Origin: Methylobacterium gregans
GTDB lineage: Bacteria; Pseudomonadota; Alphaproteobacteria; Rhizobiales; Beijerinckiaceae
Assembly (NCBI RefSeq): GCF_022179245.1
Contig: NZ_BPQM01000002.1
Coordinates: 1-64,000 of the forward strand
Direction of reading: 5' to 3'
Length of the DNA stretch: 64,000 nucleotides
Made by a program: the position numbers and the translations under genes. The notes under the pieces are model-generated. The model was not told where the DNA came from. It worked only from the letters and a program-made list of their open reading frames with translations, and made no database searches. Positions 8,711 to 17,091 of this stretch are shown here, in pieces (the first letter of the stretch is position 1; each line of letters starts with the position of its first letter).

Positions 8711-8861
8711 CGAAAGGTCGAGACCTTTCGCGGGTGCAGGGCAGAGCCCTGCTGTCGGCTTCCGGACCCGGCATGGCCGGGTCCGGAAGCCGAATTCGGG
8801 GCTGCGCGCCCCGAACCCCGCCTGCAGCGCCCTTGGGCGCCGAAAGGGCCTGAGACCCTTT
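8711..8861. repeat. cluster of six tandem hairpins between convergent genes
   Basis: Six perfect inverted repeats follow one another: 8711-8730 (CGAAAGGTC stem), 8736-8752 (GCAGGGC, AGA loop), 8757-8791 (16-bp stem, ATG loop), 8795-8815 (TTCGGGGC, TGCGC loop), 8827-8840 (GCGCCC) and 8843-8861 (AAAGGG). Nothing coding is apparent. The position between the nitrile hydratase activator (+) and chorismate mutase (-) fits bidirectional termination or mRNA 3'-end protection. The modular stem-after-stem structure resembles a BIME/REP-type repeat that would recur elsewhere in the genome. Confidence 0.75.
8757..8791. terminator. 16-bp perfect stem, probable bidirectional terminator
   Basis: Left arm 8757-8772 and right arm 8776-8791 are exact reverse complements (GGCTTCCGGACCCGGC) around a 3-base ATG loop. 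It is the strongest of six hairpins here and lies between two converging genes. There is no T-run, so termination is inferred from stability and position. Confidence 0.55.
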
Positions 8862-8881
8862 GGGATCCCCTGACCTTGCGC

Positions 8882-9754
8882 TCAGACCCGGAAGCGCGCG
8901 GCGTGGCTGCCGGTCTCGTCCAGCGTCGTGACGCCCGCGCCGGCTCGGTCGAGCGCCTCGTGCAGCTGCCGCGTCCCCACGCCACCCGGCAGGGCCAGCA
9001 GCAGGCGCTCGGTCTCGCCCCGGGGTTTGGCCCGCCCCACCACCTCGCCGTAGAGGTCGTGGAGCGCCCGCTCCGCCTCGTCCGGCCAGGCCTCAGCCCG
9101 GACCGCGTAGAGCACCCAGTCGCGCTGGGCCGCACTTGGGTCGTCGAGGGGCTTGGCGACCACGAAGACCGGCGTGCCTGCGGGGTGGGCGGGCCGCTCG
9201 ATGAAGGGCAGGCGGGCGATCACCTTCGGGCGTCCCTCGCCGATCAGGCCCTCCCACCAGGCCTCGCCCTTCGGCGGGTGCGCGGCGCCGTTCGGGGCCC
9301 GGCTCTCGAAGCGGAAGATGCCGAGGTCGCCGCGGGAGGCGGCCACCGCCTCGATCACCGCCGCGCAGGTCGGATGCGGCCGGTAGGGCACCGTGAAGCC
9401 GAAATGGAAGCGGGCGGAGTCGCGCATCGCCGAGTCGCCCGCCGAGACGTCGGCGTGGACCGAGAACGGCGCCTGCACGTAGGTGAAGGTGGCGATGATG
9501 ACCCGCCAGATTCCCTCGACGGTGTCGAGCGGCAGCAGGCCCCGGTGGCGCTCGGCCACCCGGCGCATCATCGAGGCCTCGCGGCCCGGCCGGAAGGCCG
9601 AGCCCGAGGCAGTGGTGCCCTTCACGGCGATCAGCCGGTCGATGATCGTGCCGCGCTGGATCAGCAGGGCGTGCATCTCGGCGTCGATCCGGTCGATCTC
9701 CGCCCGCAGCGCCGCGAGGTCCGCACCCGGATTGGCTTTGCTGGAGAAGCGCAT
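8882..9754 (-). CDS. chorismate mutase (AroQ class) with prephenate-dehydratase-like C-terminal region
   Basis: A 290-residue protein. Residues about 10-95 form an AroQ-type helical chorismate mutase (LAALRAEIDRIDAEMHALLI, then RLIAVKG and the REASMMRRVAERH block), which converts chorismate to prephenate. The remaining ~190 residues look like a periplasmic-binding/prephenate-dehydratase-type fold, but I do not see the dehydratase Thr-containing active-site block or a clear ACT motif, so only mutase activity is assigned. Related proteins in alphaproteobacteria lie with hisC-tyrA; here its neighbour is an acyltransferase, 54 bases away and codirectional. It probably serves Phe/Tyr synthesis. 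Confidence 0.8.
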   Translation of the reverse strand: MRFSSKANPGADLAALRAEIDRIDAEMHALLIQRGTIIDRLIAVKGTTASGSAFRPGREASMMRRVAERHRGLLPLDTVEGIWRVIIATFTYVQAPFSVHADVSAGDSAMRDSARFHFGFTVPYRPHPTCAAVIEAVAASRGDLGIFRFESRAPNGAAHPPKGEAWWEGLIGEGRPKVIARLPFIERPAHPAGTPVFVVAKPLDDPSAAQRDWVLYAVRAEAWPDEAERALHDLYGEVVGRAKPRGETERLLLALPGGVGTRQLHEALDRAGAGVTTLDETGSHAARFRV

Positions 9755-9808
9755 CGTGCTCGCGTGTGCGGCCGGATCGCGGCCGGGCCTCCGTCGTGAA
9801 ACCCTCCT

Positions 9809-11089
9809 TTACGATTCCCGCGGGCCGAGGGCCAGCGGCAGCGACCCGCCGGCGGGAACAAGCGCGCCGCGGTGCACGGGCGGCGCGGCGAGCGCCGACG
9901 CGACCGAGGTTCCGGCCTCCGCCACGGAGGCGACGGAAGCCGCCGAGGCCGCGGCCGCGCCGTCGAGCAGCGACCGGCCACGCCGCAGGATGGTGGCCGG
10001 CGCGCGCAGGGCCGCCGAGGGTCGCACGAACAGGCAGGCAGCCGGCGTGCCTCGCAGCACGCGCTCCAGGGCGAGCGGCAGCAGGATGCCGGCAGCCGTG
10101 AGCGCGAGGCTCGCGGTGCCGACGTCGAAGGGCAGCCCGTAGCGCACCATCAGCGCGCGCAAGGCGGCGACCGGGGCGAAGGCCGCGAGGTAGATCACGA
10201 TGGACCGGTAGCCCGCATAGGCGAGCGCCGGTCCGGCGACGCTGCGCTCCAGCAGCGTCGCGAGTGCGATCACCCCGAACACGCCCAGCGCACCGAGGGG
10301 CATCGCGACGAGCGGGGCTTCGGCGACCATGGTGTGGCCGAGGGCCGGGACGACGGTGAAGATCAGGACCGCGTTGACGACGAGCCAGCCCCCTGTCACC
10401 CCGGCGGCGAGGGCCGGGCGGGCGCGCATCCGCGCCCCGAAGGCGCGGATCTGCGGGGCGAGGCGGTAGCCGGCGTAGAAGAACAGGTAGGTGTCGCAGG
10501 CGACGTCGAGGATATGCCAGCCGGTCGTGACGTCGCTCCCGGCGAGACCGAGCGCCACGCCCAGGACCACCGGGGCGGCCACGCCCTCGACGAGCCGCGT
10601 CACCAGCGCGAACAGGGCGAGCGCGTAGAGGAACCACAGGGTCGAGAACGGCTCGACGTAGGACCACGCGACATGGCTCAGGGTGCCGGCGAGCGTGCCG
10701 CCGCCGAGGTGCGGGAAGCGGATCACCTCCTGGATCAGCAGCCAGAGCGTGTAGAAGTACAGGTAGTGGAACACCCGTCGCTCGAGGAAGGGGCGCCAGT
10801 CCGAGGCCAGGGCGCGCCCGAGGAACAGGCCTGAGAGCGCGAAGAAGGTCGGCATCCGGAAGGGCTGGGCGAAATCGGCGATCGCGTGGGCGTAGCCGCG
10901 CTCGCCCAGGGCGTCCTCCAGGCCGAGGGTGGCGTGCATCAGCACCACGAGGCCGATGCACAGGCCCTTGGCGATCTCGACCCAGGCGAGTGGCGTGCGC
11001 TCTGGCACGGCCGGATCTGCGGCGGATAGTGAGATTACGCGCATCGGACGCCCCCACCGATCGGGAAGAGCAATCTCCCGGTCCGCCAT
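9809..11089 (-). CDS. acyltransferase-3 family integral membrane protein
   Basis: This 426-residue protein has about ten hydrophobic helices. The N-terminal signature WVEIAKGLCIGLVVLMHAT plus FRMPTFFALSGLFLGR is that of acyltransferase family 3 (OafA/NodX/OpgC group), which transfers acetyl or succinyl groups onto surface sugars across the inner membrane. The His in VLMHAT is the conserved catalytic-region residue. The C-terminal 60 residues are Ala/Val-rich and not conserved. The substrate is unknown, and no polysaccharide cluster is adjacent. The start at 11089 is the longest; an internal ATG at 11044 is also possible. Confidence 0.8.
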   Translation of the reverse strand: MADREIALPDRWGRPMRVISLSAADPAVPERTPLAWVEIAKGLCIGLVVLMHATLGLEDALGERGYAHAIADFAQPFRMPTFFALSGLFLGRALASDWRPFLERRVFHYLYFYTLWLLIQEVIRFPHLGGGTLAGTLSHVAWSYVEPFSTLWFLYALALFALVTRLVEGVAAPVVLGVALGLAGSDVTTGWHILDVACDTYLFFYAGYRLAPQIRAFGARMRARPALAAGVTGGWLVVNAVLIFTVVPALGHTMVAEAPLVAMPLGALGVFGVIALATLLERSVAGPALAYAGYRSIVIYLAAFAPVAALRALMVRYGLPFDVGTASLALTAAGILLPLALERVLRGTPAACLFVRPSAALRAPATILRRGRSLLDGAAAASAASVASVAEAGTSVASALAAPPVHRGALVPAGGSLPLALGPRES

Positions 11090-11160
11090 TCCCGTCCGAC
11101 GACAGTGAAGAAACAGAAAAAGCCGTCCGCCGGTCAGACTTTATTCTTAACAACCCCGCA

Positions 11161-11178
11161 CCCGGCCGCGGGGCCGGG
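11161..11178. other. GC hairpin in the metX/acyltransferase divergent region
   Basis: A 7-bp stem (CCCGGCC/GGCCGGG) with a 4-base loop lies between the divergent acyltransferase and metX genes. Its role is unknown; it may insulate the two promoters or terminate early transcripts. Confidence 0.3.
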
Positions 11179-11282
11179 CAGCCTCCGGAACGCGTCGAGC
11201 GCGCGCATCGCGCGCGCAGGCCTGCCCTTTCGTTGACGCCCCCCGCCCCGCATACTACCTCCGGCGGTCAAACGAACGTGCC

Positions 11283-11316
11283 GCGCGCCCTGCACGTGCT
11301 CTCCGAAAGGGCGCGC
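11283..11316 (+). promoter_or_regulatory. leader hairpin 17 bases upstream of metX
   Basis: An 8-bp stem (GCGCGCCC at 11283-11290, GGGCGCGC at 11309-11316) encloses an 18-base loop containing the palindrome GCACGTGC. It ends just before the metX start region. metX leaders in this class often carry a SAM-II riboswitch, but I do not see its characteristic A-rich 3' strand here, so this is listed only as a possible cis-acting structure. A TTGACG at 11233 could be a -35 element. Confidence 0.35.
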
Positions 11317-11333
11317 CCGCCAGACGAACGGTC

Positions 11334-12548
11334 ATGGACAACGCCCCCGACACCGCCCTGAGGTCCGCTCCCGCGGTGGAGTCCGGCCGCGGGATGCGCC
11401 CGAGCCCGGAGACCAGCCAGGCCCTGGAGCCGCAGAGCCCGGTCGCCCGCTTCGGTCCCGACCGGCCGCTGGCGATGGATGCCGGGGTGAACCTGAGCCC
11501 CTTCCAGATCGCCTACCAGACCGCGGGCACGCTCAACGCCGACCGCTCCAACGCGGTGCTGATCTGCCACGCGCTCACCGGCGACCAGCACTTCGCCCAC
11601 CGCCACCCGGTCACCGCCAAGCCTGGCTGGTGGGAGACGCTGGTGGGTCCCGGCAAGCCCGTCGACACCGACCGCTACTTCGTGGTCTGCTCGAACGTGA
11701 TCGGCTCCTGCATGGGCTCGACCGGTCCGGCTTCCCTCGACCCGGCGACCGGCCGGCCCTACGGCCCGGATTTCCCGCTCGTCACCATCCGCGACATGGT
11801 CCGGGCCCAGGCGATGCTGATCGAGCATCTGGGCATCCGGGACCTGTTCCTCTGCATCGGCGGCTCGATGGGCGGGATGCAGGTTCTGCAATGGGCGGCG
11901 CTCTACCCAGAGCGGGTCTTCGCCGCGATGCCGATCGCCACGGGCCCCCGGCACTCGGCCCAGAACATCGCCTTCCACGAGGTCGGCCGGCAGGCGATCA
12001 TGGCCGATCCCGCCTGGGCGGACGGGCGCTACCTCGAGGCCGGCAAGCGGCCGACCAAGGGGCTCGGCGTCGCCCGGATGGGCGCGCACATCACCTACCT
12101 GTCGGAGGCCGCGCTCCACCGGAAGTTCGGGCGCCGCTTCCAGGCCGGCAGCGCGCCGACCTTCTCGTTCAGCGCCGACTTCCAGGTGGAGAGCTACCTG
12201 CGCCACCAGGGCGTCAGCTTCGTCGAGCGCTTCGACGCCAACGCCTATCTCTATCTCACCCGGGCGATGGACTATTTCGATCTGGCCGAGGACCATGGCG
12301 GCGTGCTCGCCAACGCCTTCCGGGGCACCAAGACGCGGTTCTGCGTGATGTCCTTCACCTCCGACTGGCTGTTCCCGACACGGGAGTCCCGCGCCATCGT
12401 GCACGCGCTGAACGCCGCCTCGGCGCCTGTCGCCTTCGTGGAGGTCGAGAGCGACAAGGGCCACGACGCCTTCCTGCTCGACGAACCGGCAATGTATTCC
12501 GCCGCCAAGGGCTTCATCGACGCCGCCGCGCGGGCGCGCGGGCTATGA
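11334..12548 (+). CDS. metX: homoserine O-acetyltransferase
   Basis: This 404-residue alpha/beta-hydrolase-fold enzyme acetylates L-homoserine with acetyl-CoA, committing it to methionine synthesis. Visible motifs are [13 protein letters not shown], the nucleophile elbow GGSMGGMQ (catalytic Ser), FTSDWLFP with the catalytic Asp, and GHDAFLL with the catalytic His. Length and N-terminus match MetX of the class. Its stop overlaps the metW start (ATGA), the standard alphaproteobacterial metXW pair. Some MetX homologues prefer succinyl-CoA, which cannot be settled from sequence alone. Confidence 0.95.
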   Translation: MDNAPDTALRSAPAVESGRGMRPSPETSQALEPQSPVARFGPDRPLAMDAGVNLSPFQIAYQTAGTLNADRSNAVLICHALTGDQHFAHRHPVTAKPGWWETLVGPGKPVDTDRYFVVCSNVIGSCMGSTGPASLDPATGRPYGPDFPLVTIRDMVRAQAMLIEHLGIRDLFLCIGGSMGGMQVLQWAALYPERVFAAMPIATGPRHSAQNIAFHEVGRQAIMADPAWADGRYLEAGKRPTKGLGVARMGAHITYLSEAALHRKFGRRFQAGSAPTFSFSADFQVESYLRHQGVSFVERFDANAYLYLTRAMDYFDLAEDHGGVLANAFRGTKTRFCVMSFTSDWLFPTRESRAIVHALNAASAPVAFVEVESDKGHDAFLLDEPAMYSAAKGFIDAAARARGL

Positions 12549-13252
12549 GCGCGCGGGCTGTGAACGGGCCGGCGGCGGCCGACGTGCCCTGGGACGCGAC
12601 CCAGTCCCTGCCGCGCGAGGGCAGCGAGGGCGGCGCGCGCGTCGACCACCTCGTGGTGCTCGGCTTCGTGTCCCCCGGCGCGCGGGTGCTCGACATCGGC
12701 TGCGGCGACGGCACCCTGCTGGCGCTGCTGCGTGACCGGCGCGGCGTGGACGGGCGCGGCATCGAGTTGTCCCGCGCGGGCGTGAACGCCTGCCTCGCCC
12801 GGGGCCTCTCGGTGATCCAGGGCGACGCCGACACGGATCTGGCCGCCTATCCGGACGACGCCTTCGACGTGGTGGTTCTGTCCCAGACCATCCAGGCGAC
12901 GCGCAACCCCCGGATCGTGCTGGAGCACCTGCTGCGCATCGGCCGGCAGGTGATCATCTCCTTCCCGAATTTCGGGCATTGGCGGGTGCGAGCCGAGCTC
13001 GCGTTTCGCGGGCGGATGCCGGTGACCGAGATCCTGCCGGAAGCCTGGTACGAGACCCCCAACATCCACCACTGCACCATCCGCGACTTCGTCGGCCTGT
13101 GCCGGCTCGTCGGCGCGAAGATCGAGACCGCCGCGGCGCTCGACGCGCGCGGGCGCCCGATGCGCTTTGCGATGCCCTGGTGGTTCTGGAACCTGATCGG
13201 CGCGCAGGGGGTGTTCCTGCTCCGGCGCGACGGCGCGGCCGGGGAGCGGTGA
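12545..13252 (+). CDS. metW: methionine biosynthesis protein MetW
   Basis: A 235-residue class I SAM-methyltransferase fold. The glycine-rich SAM loop is [12 protein letters not shown], followed by [17 protein letters not shown] and [12 protein letters not shown], all MetW hallmarks. MetW forms a complex with MetX and is needed for full homoserine acetylation in several proteobacteria. Overlap of four bases with metX (ATGA) ensures matched synthesis. The N-terminal ~30 residues ([14 protein letters not shown]) are a little longer than in most homologues. Confidence 0.93.
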   Translation: MSARAVNGPAAADVPWDATQSLPREGSEGGARVDHLVVLGFVSPGARVLDIGCGDGTLLALLRDRRGVDGRGIELSRAGVNACLARGLSVIQGDADTDLAAYPDDAFDVVVLSQTIQATRNPRIVLEHLLRIGRQVIISFPNFGHWRVRAELAFRGRMPVTEILPEAWYETPNIHHCTIRDFVGLCRLVGAKIETAAALDARGRPMRFAMPWWFWNLIGAQGVFLLRRDGAAGER

Positions 13253-13279
13253 CGGGCCCCGGCGCACCGATCCCGCCCC

Positions 13280-14284
13280 TCAATGCCCGTCGAGGAAGTC
13301 CAGCACCCGGGCATTGAAGCGGTCGGTGGCCTCCATGTGGACGAGGTGGCCGATCCCGTCGAACACCTCCGCCCGCCCGTTCGGCATCCGGGCGGCGAGC
13401 GCCCGCGCGTTCTCGGCGTTGCGGCCCATCTTCGCGGCGAGTTCCGGCGGGGCGTAGGGCTTGCCGGGGGCGTTGTGGTCGTTGGCGCCCAGCAGGAACA
13501 GGGTCGGCGCCTGCACCAGCGGGATCTCGTGCACCACCGGCTGGCCCCAGATCGCCTGATAGGAGTTCACGAAGGACTGCAGCCAGCGCGGATACTCGCC
13601 CGAGCCCTTCACCCGCTCGCGGATCTCCACGAAGGGCTCGATCGCTGATTCTGGCAGGGAGAGCGCGTAGGACGTCATGAGCTGCCGGCGGTAGGCCGCG
13701 GCGCTAAGATCCCCCTCGCGCTTCAGCAGCACGTCGTTACCGACCGGCGGCACGCTGAACCGGTAATCCTCCAGCCCGATCGGCGCCTCCAGCACGAGGC
13801 TGTTGACCCGCTCCGGCGCGTTGCGGGCGAGCCGCACGGCGAGCATCCCGCCCATCGAGTGGGCCACCACGTCGACCCGGCGCAGACCCAGCGCGTCGAG
13901 GAGGGCCACGGTGTCGGCGGCCATCCGGTCGAAGGTGAAGGGCCCGACGGGCTTGGCGGACTTGCCGAAGCCGAGCTGGTCGGGCGCCACCACCCGGTAG
14001 CCCGCGCCCGAGAGCGCCGCGATCACCGGCGCCCAGTAGCTCGACGGGAAATTGCGCCCGTGCAGGAGCAGGACCGTGCGGCCGTTCGGCGTGCCCTGCG
14101 GGGCCACGTCCATGTAGGCGAGGCGCTGCGCCTCGCCGTCGCGGGTCAGCGGCAGATACGAGACCGGATACGGGTAGGCGAAGCCCTCGAGCGCGATGCC
14201 GAGCGGCTCGGGGGCCTGCGCGGCGGCTGGCAGGGCCAGAGCGAGGGCGACGCAGAGGGCGGGGAACAAGGGGGGACGGCGCAT
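13280..14284 (-). CDS. exported alpha/beta hydrolase
   Basis: This 334-residue protein has a Sec signal peptide (LFPALCVALALALPAAAQA) and an alpha/beta-hydrolase domain. The oxyanion region is LLLHGRNFPSSYW, the nucleophile elbow is VAHSMGGM (Ser), an Asp lies in LLGANDHNAPGK, and the catalytic His is in GIGHLVHMEA. It is therefore a periplasmic esterase, lipase or haloalkane-dehalogenase-like hydrolase with unknown substrate. The ATG at 14284 was chosen because a GGAG lies about 6 bases before it and the signal peptide starts there. It converges with metW. Confidence 0.85.
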   Translation of the reverse strand: MRRPPLFPALCVALALALPAAAQAPEPLGIALEGFAYPYPVSYLPLTRDGEAQRLAYMDVAPQGTPNGRTVLLLHGRNFPSSYWAPVIAALSGAGYRVVAPDQLGFGKSAKPVGPFTFDRMAADTVALLDALGLRRVDVVAHSMGGMLAVRLARNAPERVNSLVLEAPIGLEDYRFSVPPVGNDVLLKREGDLSAAAYRRQLMTSYALSLPESAIEPFVEIRERVKGSGEYPRWLQSFVNSYQAIWGQPVVHEIPLVQAPTLFLLGANDHNAPGKPYAPPELAAKMGRNAENARALAARMPNGRAEVFDGIGHLVHMEATDRFNARVLDFLDGH

Positions 14285-14428
14285 GTCGGCTCCGGTTCGG
14301 TCTGCGCCCGGCGACACGGCACCCGTCGCCTCGCGCGCGGGGTGACATAGGGCACATCTCCCGCCTCGACGGGAGGCCCCCTGTCGGCGACAGGGAAACG
14401 ATCACCCCCATCACGGAGCGCGGGCAGG

Positions 14429-15832
14429 ATGGCCGAGTCGGCCGGGCAGGCAGTGAGCGGGTCTCCGGGCGGCGCTCAGGACGGGCTGCCGGTGCGCGAG
14501 CGGCTGCTCGCCATGCTGGCGATCGCGCTCGCCATGACGATGGCGGTGCTCGACGGCGCCATCGTCAACGTGGCGCTGCCGGTGATGGCGCGCGACCTCT
14601 CGGTCTCGGCCGGCGACGCGATCTTCGTGGTCAACGCCTACCAGATTGCCGTGACCGCCGCGCTGCTGCCGCTGGCCTCGCTCGGCGACATCCTCGGATA
14701 CAGGCGGGTCTATCTCGGGGGACTCGCGGTCTTCGTCGCGGCCTCGCTTGCCTGTGCGCTGGCTCCCAGCCTCGACCTCCTGGTGCTCGGCCGGATCGCG
14801 CAGGGGCTCGGGGCGGCCGGGGTGATGAGCGTGAACATCGCGCTGGTGCGCTTCGTCTACCCGCACCGGATGATCGGGCGCGGCGTCGGCAACGTCGCCC
14901 TGGTGGTGGCGGTGGCCTCCGCGGCCGGGCCGACGGTCGCGGCCGCACTCCTCTCGGTCGCCTCGTGGCCCTGGCTGTTCCTCGTCAACATCCCGGTCGG
15001 GCTGCTGGCGCTGGCGGTGGCCTCCCGCACCCTGCCGGCGACGCCCCGCAACGGCCGACGCTTCGATTGGATCAGCGCGGGCCTCAACGCGCTGACCTTC
15101 GGCCTGCTGATCGTCGGCATCGACGGACTCGGCGAGCCGGCGCGGCGGCCCCAGGCGCTCGCCGAACTCGCGGCCGCCCTCGTCATCGGCACCATCTTCG
15201 TGCGCCGGCAGATGCGGCTCGCCGCGCCGCTCCTGCCGGTCGATCTCCTGCGGATCCCGGCCTTCGCGCTGTCGATGGCCTCCTCGATCCTGGCCTTCTC
15301 GGCGCAGCTCATCGCCTACATCGCCCTGCCCTTCTACTTCCAGGACGTGCTGCACCTCTCGAGCACGCAGGCCGGCTTCCTGCTGACGCCCTGGCCGCTC
15401 GCCATCGCCATCGCGGCCCCGATCTCCGGGCGGCTGGCCGACCGCTACCCGCCGGGGCTGCTCGGCGGCCTCGGTCTCGCCGTGATGGCGGCGGGCCTCG
15501 CCGCCGTGGCGCTGCTGCCGCCCGAGCCCGCCACCCTCGACATCGTCTGGCGCCTCGTGCTCTGCGGGCTCGGCTTCGGCCTGTTCCAGTCGCCGAACAA
15601 CCGCGTCATCATCACGGCCGCCCCGCGGGAGCGCAGCGGCGGCGCCAGCGGCATGCAATCGACCGCCCGCCTGACCGGGCAGTCGCTGGGGGCCGCCCTG
15701 GTGGCGGTGGTGTTCGGATTGACGCATGGGCGCGGCGCGGACGCGGCCATCGGCGTCTCGCTCTGGTGCGCCGTGATGCTGGCGCTCGCCGGCATCGTCA
15801 CCAGCGTGCTGCGGCACAGGCCCGAGCGCTAG
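14429..15832 (+). CDS. MFS drug exporter, DHA2 (14-helix) family
   Basis: A 467-residue integral membrane protein. It opens with AMTMAVLDGAIVNVALPVMA, the DHA2 motif D1, and contains SLGDILGYRRVYL (motif A) and VASAAGPTVAAALLS (motif C, antiporter type). About 13-14 helices are predicted. The family uses the proton gradient to expel hydrophobic cations, dyes, antibiotics or biocides. No partner membrane-fusion gene is adjacent, so it probably acts alone in the inner membrane. It is divergent from the hydrolase; no dedicated regulator gene is seen nearby. Confidence 0.88.
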   Translation: MAESAGQAVSGSPGGAQDGLPVRERLLAMLAIALAMTMAVLDGAIVNVALPVMARDLSVSAGDAIFVVNAYQIAVTAALLPLASLGDILGYRRVYLGGLAVFVAASLACALAPSLDLLVLGRIAQGLGAAGVMSVNIALVRFVYPHRMIGRGVGNVALVVAVASAAGPTVAAALLSVASWPWLFLVNIPVGLLALAVASRTLPATPRNGRRFDWISAGLNALTFGLLIVGIDGLGEPARRPQALAELAAALVIGTIFVRRQMRLAAPLLPVDLLRIPAFALSMASSILAFSAQLIAYIALPFYFQDVLHLSSTQAGFLLTPWPLAIAIAAPISGRLADRYPPGLLGGLGLAVMAAGLAAVALLPPEPATLDIVWRLVLCGLGFGLFQSPNNRVIITAAPRERSGGASGMQSTARLTGQSLGAALVAVVFGLTHGRGADAAIGVSLWCAVMLALAGIVTSVLRHRPER

Positions 15833-15956
15833 CGGCGGCGCGCCCCGCGCAAAAGAAGGACCGGCAGCCTCAGGGGCTCCGGTCGCAGGCCGGACCTAGG
15901 AAGCGGCCGGCATCGCCGTCCGAGCGCGACCGCGGTGGCGGCCGCCCGGAACGGTC

Positions 15957-15980
15957 CCGCGAACGATCGATCGTTCGCGG
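15957..15980. terminator. 24-bp perfect palindrome between convergent genes
   Basis: The stretch is fully self-complementary, centred on GATCGATC, with core GAACGATCGATCGTTC. It lies 124 bases after the MFS stop and 7 bases beyond the SWIB stop. In RNA it would fold with a 4-base loop; in DNA it could be a symmetric protein-binding site. Terminator use is inferred from position. A random perfect 24-bp palindrome is very unlikely. Confidence 0.5.
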
Positions 15981-15987
15981 ATCAGAT

Positions 15988-16323
15988 TCAGGACTTGAGG
16001 TGTGCGGCGAGATGCTTGTTCATCTCGAACATCGTGCACTTGTCCTTACCGAAGACCTTCTTGAGCTTGTCGTCGGCAACGATCTCGCGCTTATTCTCCG
16101 GGTTCTGGAGGTTGTGCTTCTTGATGTAGTCCCACACCTTGCTGACCACCTCGCCGCGCGGGAGCGGATCGGTGCCGACGATGGCGCCGAGCTCGGCCGA
16201 CGGCTTCAGGGGCTGCTGCAGGGCGTTCGGCTTGGCGCCGGCCTCGGCCTTGGTCGCCTTCGGGGCGGCCTTGCCAGCCTCGGGCGCCGCCTTCTTCGCC
16301 TTGTCCGTCGTCTTGGTCGCCAT
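15988..16323 (-). CDS. SWIB/MDM2-domain protein with Lys/Ala-rich tail
   Basis: A 111-residue protein. Residues 1-32 are a Lys/Ala/Pro-rich basic tail of the histone H1 kind (KAKKAAPEAGKAAPKATKAE). Residues 37-110 are a SWIB domain: LKPSAELGAIVG, VSKVWDYIKKHNLQNPENKR, CTMFEMNKHLAAHL. SWIB domains are typical of eukaryotic chromatin remodellers and of Chlamydia, and are scattered in a few other bacteria. The basic tail suggests DNA binding and a nucleoid or topology role (inference). GGAGGA sits 6 bases before the ATG. It is single-gene and divergent from the PRC-barrel gene. Confidence 0.88.
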   Translation of the reverse strand: MATKTTDKAKKAAPEAGKAAPKATKAEAGAKPNALQQPLKPSAELGAIVGTDPLPRGEVVSKVWDYIKKHNLQNPENKREIVADDKLKKVFGKDKCTMFEMNKHLAAHLKS

Positions 16324-16632
16324 GGAATTCCTCCGCTTCACGGGCCGCGGACCCGGACGATGGGACCACAGCCGGGGCAGCATAGCAGCAACAACTAAGC
16401 CGTGCGGCCGGCGTTCCAAGGGGAAAGCTGCAGTGGAATCCCGCTCATCCACAGCGCAAGCGGCTCTCAGGCGCCGGAGGCGGCGGCCGCCCAGGCACCG
16501 TGGTGGCGATGGAGGAGCCGGACAGGGTGATCCGAGAGCGCTCCGCGGAGCGGAACCGCGCCCGCCGCTCGCGCGCTTACCCCCCGGTCCGCCCCATCGG
16601 AGGACCGGAACACCCACCTCGCGGATGCCCCT
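16324..16632. other. 309-bp divergent promoter region
   Basis: This lies between the divergent SWIB and PRC-barrel genes and contains no credible ORF. A perfect 14-bp palindrome (CGCTCCGCGGAGCG) at 16539-16552 may be an operator. The half near the SWIB start holds its GGAGGA ribosome site. Confidence 0.4.
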
Positions 16633-17067
16633 ATGCCCACGGACCTGCCGAACGAGCGCGCCATCAGGAAGCCCGGATCGATGGAGCTCGATCCCACCGC
16701 CGAGCCGGTGGCGATCGACGAGACCGCACGCCTGATCGCCTCGAACAAGGTCGAGGGCACCGACGTCTACGACCGGCGCGGCGAGCATCTCGGCACGGTG
16801 CACAACTTCATGGTCGACAAGGTGTCGGGCCAGGTCGCCTACGCGGTGCTGGCCTTCGGCGGCTTCCTCGGCCTCGGCGAGAACCACCATCCCCTGCCCT
16901 GGCGGGCGCTGACCTACAGCACCGAGTTCGGCGGCTACGTGGTCGATATCGACCCGGGCGCGCTCGCGGGCGCCCCGAGCCACGGGCCCGGCGAGGACGC
17001 CTTCGCGGATCCGGGCTACGGCGGTCGGGTCGACGACTGGTACGGCACCCGCCTCGCGCCGGCCTGA
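16633..17067 (+). CDS. PRC-barrel domain protein
   Basis: This 144-residue soluble protein has a central PRC-barrel: LIASNKVEGTDVYDRRGEHLGTV (interrupted by no gap in the gene), then VDKVSGQVAYAVLAFGGFLGLGENHHPLPW as the second half. Such stand-alone barrels occur widely in Hyphomicrobiales and are thought to bind RNA or protein partners, or respond to stress; no reaction is known. The C-terminal 30 residues are Gly/Asp-rich and acidic. It is convergent with the PNPOx-like gene, 24 bases away. Confidence 0.85.
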   Translation: MPTDLPNERAIRKPGSMELDPTAEPVAIDETARLIASNKVEGTDVYDRRGEHLGTVHNFMVDKVSGQVAYAVLAFGGFLGLGENHHPLPWRALTYSTEFGGYVVDIDPGALAGAPSHGPGEDAFADPGYGGRVDDWYGTRLAPA

Positions 17068-17091
17068 GGAAAGCCCCGGAGCGATCCTCGG

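Noticed and set aside
11220..11333. SAM-II riboswitch upstream of metX
   Set aside because: The position suits one, but the conserved A-rich strand and pseudoknot were not seen; only a simple hairpin is present.
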